This document shows, piece by piece, positions 39,853-52,115 of a DNA stretch of 64,000 nucleotides. The first letter of the stretch is position 1. Each line of letters begins with the position of its first letter. Below the pieces are notes generated by a model. That model was not told the DNA's origin. It worked only from the letters and a program-made list of their open reading frames with translations, and searched no databases. The position numbers and the translations under genes were made by a program. Origin of the DNA: Spodoptera frugiperda (lineage: Eukaryota > Arthropoda > Insecta > Lepidoptera > Noctuidae); assembly GCF_023101765.2 (NCBI RefSeq), contig NC_064223.1:3844001-3908000 (forward strand), read 5' to 3'.

Positions 39853-42800
39853 CAACTTCAATAAGAGAGGTAATAGATACACTAAATACTAAATGACAAA
39901 GGCAGTAAAAGGCCAGAAAATGTAAAAATAAAGTAGTAAATCATGGTACAATATTAAAGTAGGTAGTATAAACGAGCGAGGAGATTAAGTGCTTTCCTAA
40001 GGCGGTAGAGACAATAAAAGCTAAAGCCCTCACTTCTTTTACGCATAGCTTAATAGCTGGGAATCTGATGTTAAAATGGAGCGCCTTTCAGTTTTAGTGC
40101 TTTTGATACTTATTTTTGAATGGTGTTTTACTAAATTTTTTCATGGACATTTTGGACAGATTTTCTTTTAATTCCTGCCCCTATTATAGTAGTCCAAATC
40201 GATCGCTTATTGCTATAGTTAGACCATTACAAACGTGCGAACTGTCATGTCAAAGGAATGTGATAATCCCGCACAATTAGCATAAGTGTGAGCGAGAGAT
40301 TTGATAAAAATGACTAATGACGCACGTTTGGCTTGTTGCTATGAACTATAGTGAAGTTTTAATTGAGACTTATTTAGTTCAAAATATTGTTATGAAAACA
40401 AGTGAAGCGACTATGTATAATAACTTATGAATAAAATACGAGTACAACGTAGTGTGTCGAGAAAAAAAATGCCGTCTTTTCCTTTATATTTATCTAAGCA
40501 CTTTTTGTAAGGCCAATAGCTACACAAAGCAGATAATTCATACAAATACCTAATACATTACAGTTTATCACTGGCTATAAAAATAAAGACTACATTTGCA
40601 TAAAGCTATGGAGGATAAATATGACGATAATATCTGCGTAAGTGAATATCGTACAGATTTATATACGGACATCTGTGTTTATTTATTCAGAGTGATATGA
40701 AAGTCGTATCACGTCCATGAAGTATGTGGGTAGGGGATTCCTTGTTATCTATATCACTACTTGAAACTTCATGGATTTGTAGCGTAAAAATTGTGAAATA
40801 AAATTAACAAATTTATTTTAACGCGAGGGACTTTTTTCACATTTTCTGATAAAGATAAATACGTACCTAATTACCAGAATATAACACTAATACACACATT
40901 TATTTTTCTAGTCTGGTAGATGCATTTACTTATGCCCATTTTTCTTTAAAATACAAACTTAAATTCACGTTTAATCCAGTTAAAACTAGTTTCAATAATA
41001 ACAAACACTCTTGCTGCTAGCCAGACAGGTCCTGCCAATACACCTGTCAACATTTCCCACAACTTATAGTTGACAGCAAAGCAAAGTTGAAACATATAAG
41101 TTGAACTGTATTAACAGAACTGGTGCCAACTTGGTGCTTGGTGACGGGATAACTCGGTGCAATAGATATTAGTTCAAAGTTTCAAGGTAAATAAAGGAGT
41201 TTATCCCACGGATGAACTTTTTACGGAGTTCGCTGAGTATGTTAAGGTAAACGCGACTTGTCTGCAAAGGGCAGACTGTTAGGAGTATTCTTAAAAAGCG
41301 AATGCATCAAAGGAAGACTTAAAAGGTTGGTAAGGGTAAAATGTCAAGTGCACTTTTAGAACTGCATTCATTAGTTAGAGCGTTAGTGACACGTCGATAA
41401 CTTTTAAGAATTTAGAAGTAGTTTCAAACAGTGTATCATACATTTTATACTGGTAAGCGGTACGTAGGATTGTGATCTATAAAATGTAAAATGCAGTATT
41501 CATTTTGATTGTCAATTTGACGTGTCCCGGATAATAAGTTTGTTTGTCTTTTTTGATGGAACAAGCCCGCAATAACCTCCCAAAACCGAATCTCCTGTAA
41601 GTCAGGATCTACAGTAGATACAACCATACAATACTGGGAAACTGACTCTTCTCAAGGACATGGAAAAAGAAAGCGTCTTGCAACCCAAAACGAAATAAAT
41701 CGGAAGATATATTTAGAGGAGAAGAAAAATAACGATAGCTTCCACTTGCCTCGGTGAATTTAATGCAGGGGACAGAATGACTTCAGCCCAAAGGCACAAA
41801 AGACAAAACTGGAAGAAGCCCAGGTGGCAAGTTTTTTTATAACTATTTCTTAAATGTACAAAAAGTATTAAAAGTGCATAAGTACAAATTAGTAGAAGCC
41901 AGTAAATATAAGTGTAACCCCATTAAACCCTTTCGAACTCTAAAAGCACCTCCTACGTACCTTTTTACTTCAGCCATTTGTCTAATGAAAAAGATAGAGC
42001 TCCTAATTCCATTAAAAGGTGTTTCGAATGGAAACGGTCCATTTGGTCCATCGGCGTCGTTTCAAATTATACGTACCTTGAACCTTGTTTACGTACAATC
42101 GTACAAAACAATTGTATTTCTACTAGAGAAGGCTAAGAAAGAATTTATTCTATTGCTATGGTTGGATTTTTATCACCTTGTTTTTCTCCTAGGAAAAGTA
42201 TTCTACTTTCCAGACTTGGTATAGACAGTTAGTTTGCCACCAGATTTTTTGCCCATAAAATATGATGTAATCTGTATTTAGGACCTTATTTGTTTGGGTT
42301 AAGGTTGTTTGTCAGTGGATTCACTTTATAAGCGAGTCAATTAAAGAAAATGCAACTCAAAGAGTTGTAGAACTATGTATAATACTTACTATCAAAAATT
42401 AGACCAACTTAAAGACATAATACCAGTAATGTAACACACTCTAATCTTGAGATTATGAAAGACAACATCATCAGAGCACTAGAAAAACAAAGAAGTATAT
42501 ACTTATTAAGTAAACACGACATTAGCCCTTACCCTGAGACTAAACAGCTGTTTAGTTATTAGCTAAACGAAGCGTTTTGATAAACTCTGAGCCCGAAAGA
42601 CTAACATTTGTATATGTTTACGTAACCGAACAAAAACACGAAGCCTTGGAGCGTGGGTACAATATATTACCACGAATGAGGTATAACGATAAAGAGATTT
42701 GTTTGGACTTAAAACATTTAACCTCATTTACTTAACGCCACACCTTTTAATCCTTGTTGAGGTAGGCAGAGATGCACATGTACAGTGTAATACTCACTTT

Positions 42801-43078
42801 TCACCAGTTATGATGTTATGAGCCCCATGTACACAAAGCCACAGTAATAAGTATACACCCAACATAACTATAACTATGCAATACCTTTACATGTGTGGGT
42901 AATTTTATAGTAATGTGCATAAAAACAAACGTAATAGCCAAACGCCTATTACGCACACATTGGTAAATACTATAATTTTTGTGTCGGTATACGTATTTTT
43001 ATAATTTAATATATGGGTAAGGTTAATAATATTTACAATCAATGATATCATTCAACATTTTCAATTGAATAGACGTAG

Positions 43079-43147
43079 TGCTCGTGGACGAGTGGTTAAT
43101 GAACCGGTTTCAAACATCGTTTACGACAATGTGGGTTCGAATCTAAC
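43079..43147 (+). other. Degenerate tRNA-like module (Pol III A/B boxes), left
   Basis: TGGACGAGTGG fits the A-box consensus and GGTTCGAATCT the B box. Between them a stem CGGT/ATCG encloses the seven-base loop TTCAAAC, which would place anticodon CAA (Leu-like). The T stem is mispaired and the acceptor stem does not close, so it is not a functional tRNA. Confidence 0.55.
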
Positions 43148-44772
43148 CAAAAGATTTTATTTTATTTATTTACTATGTTGTTTTTCTTTGTTTTGTTATG
43201 CTTTGCTTTTGTTTTCTGTATAATAAAATCAAAGTATTAATGAAACAGATTCTGAATAAAACAACATTATTTTTTATTGTAAATAATTTATTATTTATGT
43301 GTTATTATGTCCAATAAGTAAAAAAACATGAAAAAATTGGATGAAAAAATATCGTGGTGCAATTATTTAATACAGACACGTTTAACATTCACAATCTATA
43401 GCTATTTAAATTTAATTAGGCTAATACGAGTGGTGAAATGAATCAACATGTTAAATGGAAAGAAATTATGACAATTTCCAACATCTTAACAATAACATCA
43501 CTTCACCGTCTCCTTTAGACTTTCGATATTCCTAGTAATGGACAAAAAATCAAATTGCGATAACGTGTGTATTCAGTTATTATTAAAATTTGTTTTTGTT
43601 CACATTGCTAAACAATTATGAATGTTATGTCTGTATAAATAAGGTTTACAATTACTAAGTAAAATAAATTCAACTGCAATACACTTATGATTCCACTAGT
43701 TAAAGTAATTCGTTCACTATAATCACACCTATTAGGCCGCACACATTTTTACACCATTATATTTCACCTTTATCCAAATGATCAAATGTTTATTTAGTAA
43801 AATTACAACATTATTTTCAAAATTAAGATCAACCTAGCAGATTGTAATTGGTTTTGTTTTATCGATGAGCTATTATTATAGATTTGTAATTGTTGTGTTC
43901 AGCGCTGACTTGCTGCAACGTAAAACGGCAGAATGAAGGTGATATCACAGATTGCAGCATAGGCGCGCGTTGTTACGCGTGTGGAGAAGAAAGCATTGGA
44001 AGTAATCCGAATCAACCTTGCGTTCGGGCACAATGCCGTGGTGGCTAAACGAAGAATTCATCTCTGGATTTACTTATTTCGCGTCGTTAGCGTGATTCTA
44101 TATCCCATGTTTCCAGAATATCCATATCAGCCGACCCATAACTGCATTTCTTGTTTTTCCTCTGTGGATACAAAATAAAACAGTCAATTATAATAATAAT
44201 AATTTGGTCTATATGATAAAAATAACCTTATATATTTAGATACTTAGGTTGGTATATAGACTTATAAATAACTTGAGTTAAATTAATTTATTTATAAACA
44301 TAAAAGGCAAATAATATATAATCATAAAAAGTGAAGAACAAAGAATAAAATTGAAATAACTAGTAATTTGTATAGGTAAAGAATATCAAAATAATGTCTA
44401 ACTGTTACTCACCAATATTCTTAATCGCTTCACAATATCAAATAATTTATGTGTTCTTCTTCCGCAAAACAACGACTATGTTATGTTTATATGTTTATAC
44501 TTTAACTTTGTATGGATAGATATAAATTAAATTAAACACGACTATGAGTTGTGGATAAATACTCGTAGACTGACAACTAAGAATACAAACTTTTTATAAT
44601 GTGGGGTGTTTGAGAAAAATATTGCGGATTGTCGGTAGTTACTTCATAAACGGGCCAAATAAAATAACCTGAGAGTTCTGTGGTTGCCTCAAACATTGTA
44701 AATTTTTATTTAGATATTGAAACATTAGAAAATTTGCATTCAATAATGTTTAAAAAATGTTACAAAAAGAAC

Positions 44773-44842
44773 GCGATGCTGGGATCGAACCGGCGTCTCG
44801 TCACTTTATCCGCAAGTGATAACCATTGCGCCATACGTGCAA
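44773..44842 (-). other. Degenerate tRNA-like module (Pol III A/B boxes), right
   Basis: On the minus strand TGGCGCAATGG fits the A box and GGTTCGATCCC the B box, with a perfect five-pair stem CACTT/AAGTG between them. The loop GCGGATA lacks the usual U33, the T stem has a mismatch and no acceptor stem forms. A tRNA-derived promoter remnant rather than a gene. Confidence 0.6.
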
Positions 44843-45201
44843 TTAAAGTGACAATCCAAATATCGTATCTCATTGAATAACATAAAAAACGATGAGAAGA
44901 TATTATATTTATATGGGTGTAATTTTTGTAACTCGATCGTTCCTTATTTGATTTATTCAATGTTTGTTACGTATTGTTTTTATGTTTACCCTTGTTTTTA
45001 TTTATATTTCATTATTGAATTAATGCGTATACCCTCACGAAAATGATATTTAGTATAAGTGTATGCGTGATGAAACTGTGTGCGTAATAGGCGTTTGACT
45101 ATTAGTTTGTTTTTATGCACATTACTATAAAATTACCCACACATGTAAAGGTATTGCATAGCTATAGTTATGTTGGCTGTATACCGATTAATGTTGCTCG
45201 G

Positions 45202-45300
45202 CTCACACGTACGTGTGGGAGAGCCATGCTTCGACACGAATGGGCCCTGCTCAACCGGAGTGATACCACGGCTTCACAGAAAACCTACGTGAAACAACGC
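45202..45300 (+). repeat. Repeat family A, copy 5 (5' part only)
   Basis: 'gtgtgggagagccatgcttcg', 'acacgaatgggccctgctca', 'ggagtgataccacggcttc' and 'gtgaaacaacgcatgcgta'. It stops before the 'ccaatccccgattcccc' core. It lies within 20 bases of the right end of the 2.3-kb inverted-repeat element. Confidence 0.85.
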
Positions 45301-47554
45301 ATGCGTATACCGACTCATATCATAAAAAGAAGGGTAAGTCTGTGCAGTAAGTATATGTATGTACTAGAATCTTCATATCTCAATAAACAGATAAACAAAA
45401 CCAATAAACAGATTCAGTAAACTACAACTATTTGTATTCATCTTCAATGTATTTTCAATTCAACACATCGTAGTCCGGTAGCAAGCCTAGATTCGTATAC
45501 GTAATGTAATTGGCCTAAAGGAAAACGTTATTGTTGTATGTGTAGCTCGTGGAAATGCCAACGTTGGGTTTCCTACATCCAATTCACTTATTTAAAGGTA
45601 AATTTTGCGGAGACCGGATTCTATCTGCTAGATTAGTTATTTCAGGAAATGTTTTGTTTACTTTCCTAGTTTGTGTGTTAACCAAACATTAGTTACTAAT
45701 CCACAGCTGTTACTTAAAAATGTTGAGAATCAAAATTCAAATAAGACCCGATGAGGCAACGTACCTAATCTAACCGCCGTGCTCAGAGGCATTTAATGAT
45801 TACATAAACTATTCCTTATTAACAATTTTGCTCCAAAAACAATTACTAAAGACTGCTACACAAAAAAAAGAGGATTTCCTCGTGCCCTCATCGTCGACTA
45901 ACGAGTCAATTCAACAAATCACCAACATTTGTTGTAAAATACTTGACCATTTGTCGAAGTAAGCATAATTGTTCCCCATTAAAGTATGAAAAAATATCGT
46001 TAAAGACAAAGTCTTATTGCTGGGATATCTGACACCTGCGAACAAATGACCTTTTTTCTAAAATACTTGTACCGGGTCAAACCGGGTTGCAGTGAGTTCA
46101 CTTAATGGTGCTTATCACGGATTCTCCCTTCGTTATGTAGTATAACATCTTCATCTTCATTGCTGTTCCTTGTCCACGTCCGATTTGTTTTAGAAAGATT
46201 ACAAATGATAAAAGTTTATTTCAACTGGAATAAATGTGAAAATGTAGGAATTCAGAGAAGATTGTAAAAACAGTAAAACAGATGATACAAGATTGTTACA
46301 GGTATTTGGCCAACACAAAAGGAATCACGAAGAAAATTATTTTTCTATACATTTTCACATTATGTATGACGCGTTACGACGGCGATAGACTTTCAGCAGA
46401 CTGCTTATAACATACAAATGAAAAAAAGATAAAACAAATGACATATTACTGAGGCTACACTCAAAATGAAAGAGACAGACACATAACGTATAAAAAAAAT
46501 TAAGAATGTTTTCTCTTTCTTCCCGTAGTTACTGCTCTGACTACAAATAAAAAACATAGGACTCCAGTTATAATAATGAAGCAAAATTTAGGCAAAATTT
46601 CAACTGCAGAAAATCTAATCAGAACAGAGCCCAAAACGGAATTTCAATTATTCCAGTGCATTGAACTACATGGAGAAAATGGTCTAACATTATTGAACGC
46701 AACGTTCGTTCATTCAGATCGTGATTTGATAATGAATTGAAGTGTTTAATCTAAGGAGGGCGCGTCACGGCGTCGGGGTAATGAAGCGATTTCGATACCG
46801 GGTTCTCGACGCTATTAGAGATTAAACTGATTCTTTATTCACGCTCAAAGCGAAGGAAGAAGGGCTGAATTTAATTCCACACATCATTAAGGATTTTAGT
46901 CTTCGAAGGAAGATGTACAAGTAGGTTAGATACAAGAAATTAAGGAAAGCTTAGTCAACATTATGCTTACCAATCGGTAGTATCAGAAGTAAATAAACTA
47001 TAAAAAGTAAATAACCAATAAATACTTTAAAAAAATTTTACTCCACGTTCAAACTATAAGGCAGTCAATGTTTTTAATTTGAGTTGGACAAATAATTAAC
47101 ATAACAATCCCTAAAAGAAATGCTTCGATCATCGCTTTGCGTGTTACTAACTGGACCAGCTCAACCAAAAATACACAACACTATTTTCGTACACAATAGA
47201 CCAACAAGTACACTTAACACAGTTAACACTTTTTGTTACAATTCCAAATCTGGGGACCCCATTCGGTCACTCTTACCCCGTTCGTTAGCAGGTTACCCGG
47301 GTTGACATTTATTACTCCGATGCCCCACTTGAAGCATGCAACATGTAAATTTTGACCACCATGTTTCATGAATGTTAAACAGTGCGGTAAAATATATGCT
47401 GCAAATGTGCCCACATACTTGTTCAGAGAATCAATGAACTGAATTAATTTGTGATTAACTGATATGTGCGATGGTCGGTTTTGTCTGTTTAACACTAAAC
47501 TTGTAGGAATGTTTAGAAAAGTTTGACTTAGAGAGACATTCTAATAGTAAGCGT

Positions 47555-47700
47555 CACAGCTCCGCATCGTACGTATCGCACGCATTGGATGAATCGCATC
47601 AAACGGATTAACTGCGTCTGTACGATGCGGATCAGTACCTAGACCCACTTGCATGAGTTTCTATAACAAACTAAAATCCGTGGCGTACGACGCGGGCCTG
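47555..47700. repeat. Decayed inverted-repeat element
   Basis: 'ccgcatcgtac' (about 47562) and 'gtacgatgcgg' (about 47620) form an 11-bp inverted pair, with related 'cgtacgacgcggg' further right. Locally GC-rich. Looks like remains of a short inverted-repeat element. Confidence 0.45.
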
Positions 47701-49931
47701 TAGAGGCTTATCTTTAAGAGTCTTTTTTTTTCGGCTTTAAGACACAATATTTTAAATTTTGTTATCGAAATATGTAATGACATAGTTGTCTTATCAATCG
47801 TAACTTCAATTACAATTGTTCACAAACCAACCAGTTTAATAATCTCAATAAAATATATAGACAAAAAAGCAATTTCACATAAATATGAAAATTCATTGTT
47901 GCATCCGATAATACGTTGCATACTCCGATAAATATTTTATACGCCGTATCAAAGTAACGTCTGCCGTCTGTAGTGATATACGCGACACAGCCGTCTGACG
48001 GATTTTTATTACAGTTCAGCATTTAAATCAAAATACTTTACGATATTAATATAGGAATATTTATTTTTATAGGTGACTCCGTTTTGCCATCAATGATTTT
48101 CCCTGTTTTCTTACTTTTCTCTTGATTTTTTTGCTATAAACCTCACGGAGCTCGACCTCTTCCTACAAATGCAAAACCGTGGAAATCGGTTCGTGCGTTC
48201 TGGAGTTATAGCGAGCGTCAGGAAGGAAAACCCGACTTATTTTTATACTATAGAGGACGATACTGATTTGAGTATTGAGTACGAATATTTATTTTATTAT
48301 GACTGGAACAGTAAAATAACCAAATCGGTCATTTTTCTTTTCAAAGCTAACAAGCTCAGGTATTTTGCTTGATTCGATGATTATGAATAAGTCCACTCAA
48401 TAAAGTATTTCGACTTCTACTTAAGAGAATATCATCACCTCTATAAACTAGAATTTACCGGAAAAACAACCATGATGGCGTCATAACAATGAAATACCAA
48501 TTGACTAAAGCATATTAAGTCATGTTAAAATACAACAACAAATAAACGAATGAGAAATAATGGCCTACAGTTGGTCCCCATACATTATTCATGTAAAAAC
48601 CGATATTACGGTCATTAAGGTCCCCGAATGATGGATCACCGTACTTCGTGTGTGCATTACTGCATTCTTGATACTTATTTAATTATACGTCACCTACCAC
48701 ACAGTGGACGTGATCATGCAATGACTTATTGTAGTAAAATAAAGTTCATGAAAAATATTTTTTACTTATGATTGATGAGATTTTGTGTTGCGTATGTCTG
48801 TTTATTGCGTAGGTGTTGATGAAATTGACACTACTACTGAAAAACAGCGAACTTGACTTTCCAAAAAAATGTGAAAACTTAACGAAAAATAATTTAGTAT
48901 TTTTTTTATTATTTGGTATTTTTTGAGATTCAAATTCTTGGAATGTATAATAACATATTTACTACAATATTAACATCAATAGGTGAGTGTCACAAACAAT
49001 TCAACCCTATATAAATTTAAACATTTGATCAAGGAATTTCAATGAGAAATATTTCAGAGTTTTGTCTTTTGTCAAATTGTTAGAGCTAACACAGATGTTT
49101 GCAGTCCAACTTGTTACAGAACATACATTCTTGCAGATTCTCTCATATTCTTGACACATTTGTGGTATTTGATTGGTCCAAATTACATTATTTGCGACTA
49201 AAAATTATTCAAACAAAAAACGGCAGATTTCGAAAATAAAACGTTTTTGACTACTGGTGACTAAAATATCATTAAGATTTCCAGTTTTTAGATACAGAGA
49301 GGCTTTCTCTAACAAATGGTTTGGTACCGACTGAGATTACACATTGCGGCAAAATCCTCAACTCTTATTTGAACATTAGCGTTTACAGTTTACACGCAAC
49401 GACATGTCTGTTGTATGTATGTACATAGTTACTAACGTTTGTCATCATTGTTTTCACTTTAGGGTTTCTGCTAAACCTTTCTGAAAATGTAGGGTTTTAT
49501 GGCTTTAAAACAAACATTATTTTCTCTTTTTTTATTATAATCATCAATAGCTAATGACATCTTACTCCTAGAATATGAGCCTTTCCTTCTATAAAAAAAA
49601 ACATTTTTTAATTTGTTAAGATATTAAATAGGTACTTTAAGATTGTGTAAATATTCTATGTGAAAAAATATAAGCGTGAATGTCACCATCAATCCTTCTT
49701 TGTGATTGATACTTACTTAGTAAAGTGATTGATAAGGCTTAACTAGTTTGTCTTAGATATTATACAATGTAATATACGTTTCACTAAATAACAATATATG
49801 GCTAAGAATGGTGCAGAATAAAAATAACTAGATACCTATTAATTTCGATATTAAAGATTTTTTAATCTAAAAACTTAATAAATCTATGATGTGAGTCCAG
49901 TCAATCTTCGTTGAAATTTGAATCTCAGGTT

Positions 49932-50058
49932 GTAGAGGTTATCAGGGCTCCAGCCTAAAGCAGGAGCAGGAACGGGGTGGTTTTTAGTCAGTAAGAGTCT
50001 GACACTCCCTCTCGCTTCAGCCAAGGTAGGAAAAGTCATAGGATGATTTACCCTCCTA
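49932..50058 (+). repeat. Repeat family B, copy 2
   Basis: 'gttatcagggctccagcct', 'aggagcaggaacggggtggt', 'ttttagtcagtaagagtctg' and 'ccaaggtaggaaaagtcata', matching copies 1 and 3. Confidence 0.8.
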
Positions 50059-50521
50059 AAAAAAAAACTGTGGAGATCTTGAGTCACTTACTTTTCAGGT
50101 CTTGATCTCAGAAGCCATTATAATATAAGTAATAATAATATAAGCCATTAAAATAATTTCCCAAATGTTCTCTCTACAAATTTAATCCAAAAGTCAAACA
50201 CATAACTACATCAAACAATCAAGTATCCACCTCGGACTTCCGAGCTGAGCGTCCCGTATTGTGGCATTCCGTTTCAATATTGTATTCATCTTTCCCGACA
50301 TTGTATACTCACGGATGACCAGTTCATTTCCCGTGTCGGTTCCGTCTAGTCACGTTCTGTGTTATATTTCCTATGAAAACCTTTTTACTATTTAAATTTT
50401 AATGTTGAGTTAATATGAACACTTTTGAAATGTCGAGGTTACATATTTTATTATACGGACCTACATAATTGAATTGTGTCTGAGGCATACATATTTTATA
50501 AAAAAAGTATACATATATGTA

Positions 50522-50660
50522 TATACCGCCGTATTCAAAGTCCTTTAATGGTCACTTAGCCCAGTCCATAACAATTGTTTTCGGAACTAAATTGTTACTA
50601 AGGAATAGCTCATGTAATCATTAAATTACTTCTAGTACAGTAGTGCAGTTATTTGTTTTT
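50522..50660 (+). mobile_element. Short MITE-like repeat (family F), copy 1
   Basis: 'ccgccgtattcaaagtcctt', 'cagtccataacaattgtttt', 'aaattgttactaaggaatag' and 'agtacagtagtgcagtt'. The left end CCGTATTC and the right end are roughly complementary. It shares this order with a second copy about 550 bases away. Confidence 0.6.
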
Positions 50661-51069
50661 GATTACTTTTTACGTAGACATTTTTAATAATTGCCAGTCA
50701 TGATAAAGATGTTAGACTTTAAAGAAACACCATATCATATTCGTAATTGGTATTCCAAATATTAAAAACATAACCAACCGTCCGTCTGTTCATTACTTTA
50801 ATATAATAAACACATCGTTCATCATTGTCTTCTCTAGTATAAAAATAATAAAATTAGTATTACATATTCCCATATTTCCCTTTTAAAATATCTACAACTA
50901 GAATAAAAGGTGATTGATGAGCAGCTTCGTGAGGCAGACGTGAAAGCGAGCTCAGTAGGATAATAGCCGGGGCAATAAATATTTATAGACATAGCATAAT
51001 CTCTATTAGATACATATTTGCAGTTGCATTAGAATTATATAAATATTTCAACGAATAAAATTAGTTACA

Positions 51070-51200
51070 CCGAGTCATTTAATGCTTTCTTAACCTAGTT
51101 CTTAGCAATTGTTTTCGATACAAATTCGTTACTAAGAAATAATTTAAATAAACGTTAAATGTTTATTTAAATTATTCTCTAAGTACGGCAGTAAGTGGTT
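51070..51200 (+). mobile_element. Short MITE-like repeat (family F), copy 2
   Basis: 'gagtcatttaatgctttctta', 'cctagttcttagcaattgtt', 'ttcgatacaaattcgttact' and a right end 'ctctaagtacggcagtaag'. It contains a perfect hairpin at 51138-51176 with 16-bp arms (AATAATTTAAATAAAC) and a seven-base loop. Confidence 0.6.
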
Positions 51201-52056
51201 TTCTATTAAGTTACTTAATAGAAGTAATGACTATGTCTTTAATAATTATCGCAAATATATGTTTAACAGTGTGCAAATCAGTGCCAAGCAATAGGTCGAG
51301 TCTCACAACTATGAATAAAGGTTAAATAAACAATGAGTATAAATTGAATTTCCGAAATGTTTCAAATATCAAACTTGGCTTTCATAACTGAACAGTTTCA
51401 ATTCACTTTATAAATTCAAATGCCGTAACATTATACTACAAAACTTTATAAGGAAAATCAATTGTTCGTTCTATGAGAGATCAGAGATACCTTAAAATAA
51501 CACGACGATATCAAATGTTTTGGAATATCAAATTCATTTTAAACCAATTTCTGGTTGATGTAAACGGGTCTTTGAAGTTCCATGTCACTTATAAATAGTC
51601 GTTGTTTCTATCAAATATTTACATCCGATATGTCCACGGCTCTTTAGATAAGTGATCACGGAAATTTGATTTTCGGGGGTTAAGTAAAGTGTTATTGAGA
51701 GTTCCAAATATATGCCTCTTGTCCCTGAGAAATATTACCACCCAAAACATAAATGTGAAAGGCTGCCAAGTTCGATAATATTGGAATGCCAGTGTGTCGG
51801 TTTTTTTTGCTCGAACTTGGCGGACACACTGCCGTGTGTCTAGATTGAATAAGCAACCCAGTAAACAATTAATCCAGCTTAAAGATTATATCAAAATAAA
51901 TGCCTAAGTAAGTACCTTGAATTAATTCCGTAGCTACAACGGTTAGCAGAAATAAACAAACTTGTTAATAAGAAAATAATTTCATAAGCTTTTAATAAGT
52001 TTAGCAATATAAAGGAACACGCAAAATGTATTACAGCGTTGTTCGCAACATTGGGT

Positions 52057-52115
52057 GGCGGGTGCGTGGCGGGTGCGCGGCGGGTGCGTGGCGGGTGCGC
52101 GGCGGGCGCGCGGCG
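52057..52115. repeat. GC-rich minisatellite, 11-bp unit x5
   Basis: Five tandem copies of GGCGGGTGCGY, the last base alternating T and C between copies, then a partial sixth. Extreme GC content in AT-rich surroundings. Confidence 0.95.

Larger units (their letters stand above)
42851..45184. mobile_element. 2.3-kb element with 108-bp terminal inverted repeats
   Basis: 42851-42959 and 45077-45184 are reverse complements of each other with few mismatches (outer ends GTATACAsCCAACATAACTAT; inner ends CGCCTATTACGCACACA). Weaker inverted similarity extends inward through 'ggtatacg' and 'gggtaa' blocks. The interior has no recognisable transposase. The longest open frame (43981-44178, 65 codons) has no known motif. 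A degenerate tRNA-like module lies near each end, both pointing inward. No clear target-site duplication is visible. Confidence 0.85.

Noticed and set aside
41874..42224. 116-codon plus-strand ORF
   Set aside because: No recognisable domain and no convincing splice or start context. The length is reachable by chance in 64 kb read in six frames.
43079..43147. Functional tRNA-Leu(CAA) gene
   Set aside because: The anticodon loop looks plausible, but the T stem has mismatches and the acceptor stem does not close.
44773..44842. Functional tRNA gene
   Set aside because: The A and B boxes and an anticodon-type stem are present, but U33 is missing, the T stem is mispaired and no acceptor stem can form.
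47223..47495. 90-codon minus-strand ORF with a Trp/Cys-containing stretch
   Set aside because: The composition briefly looks protein-like, but I recognise no family and the opposite strand is equally open.
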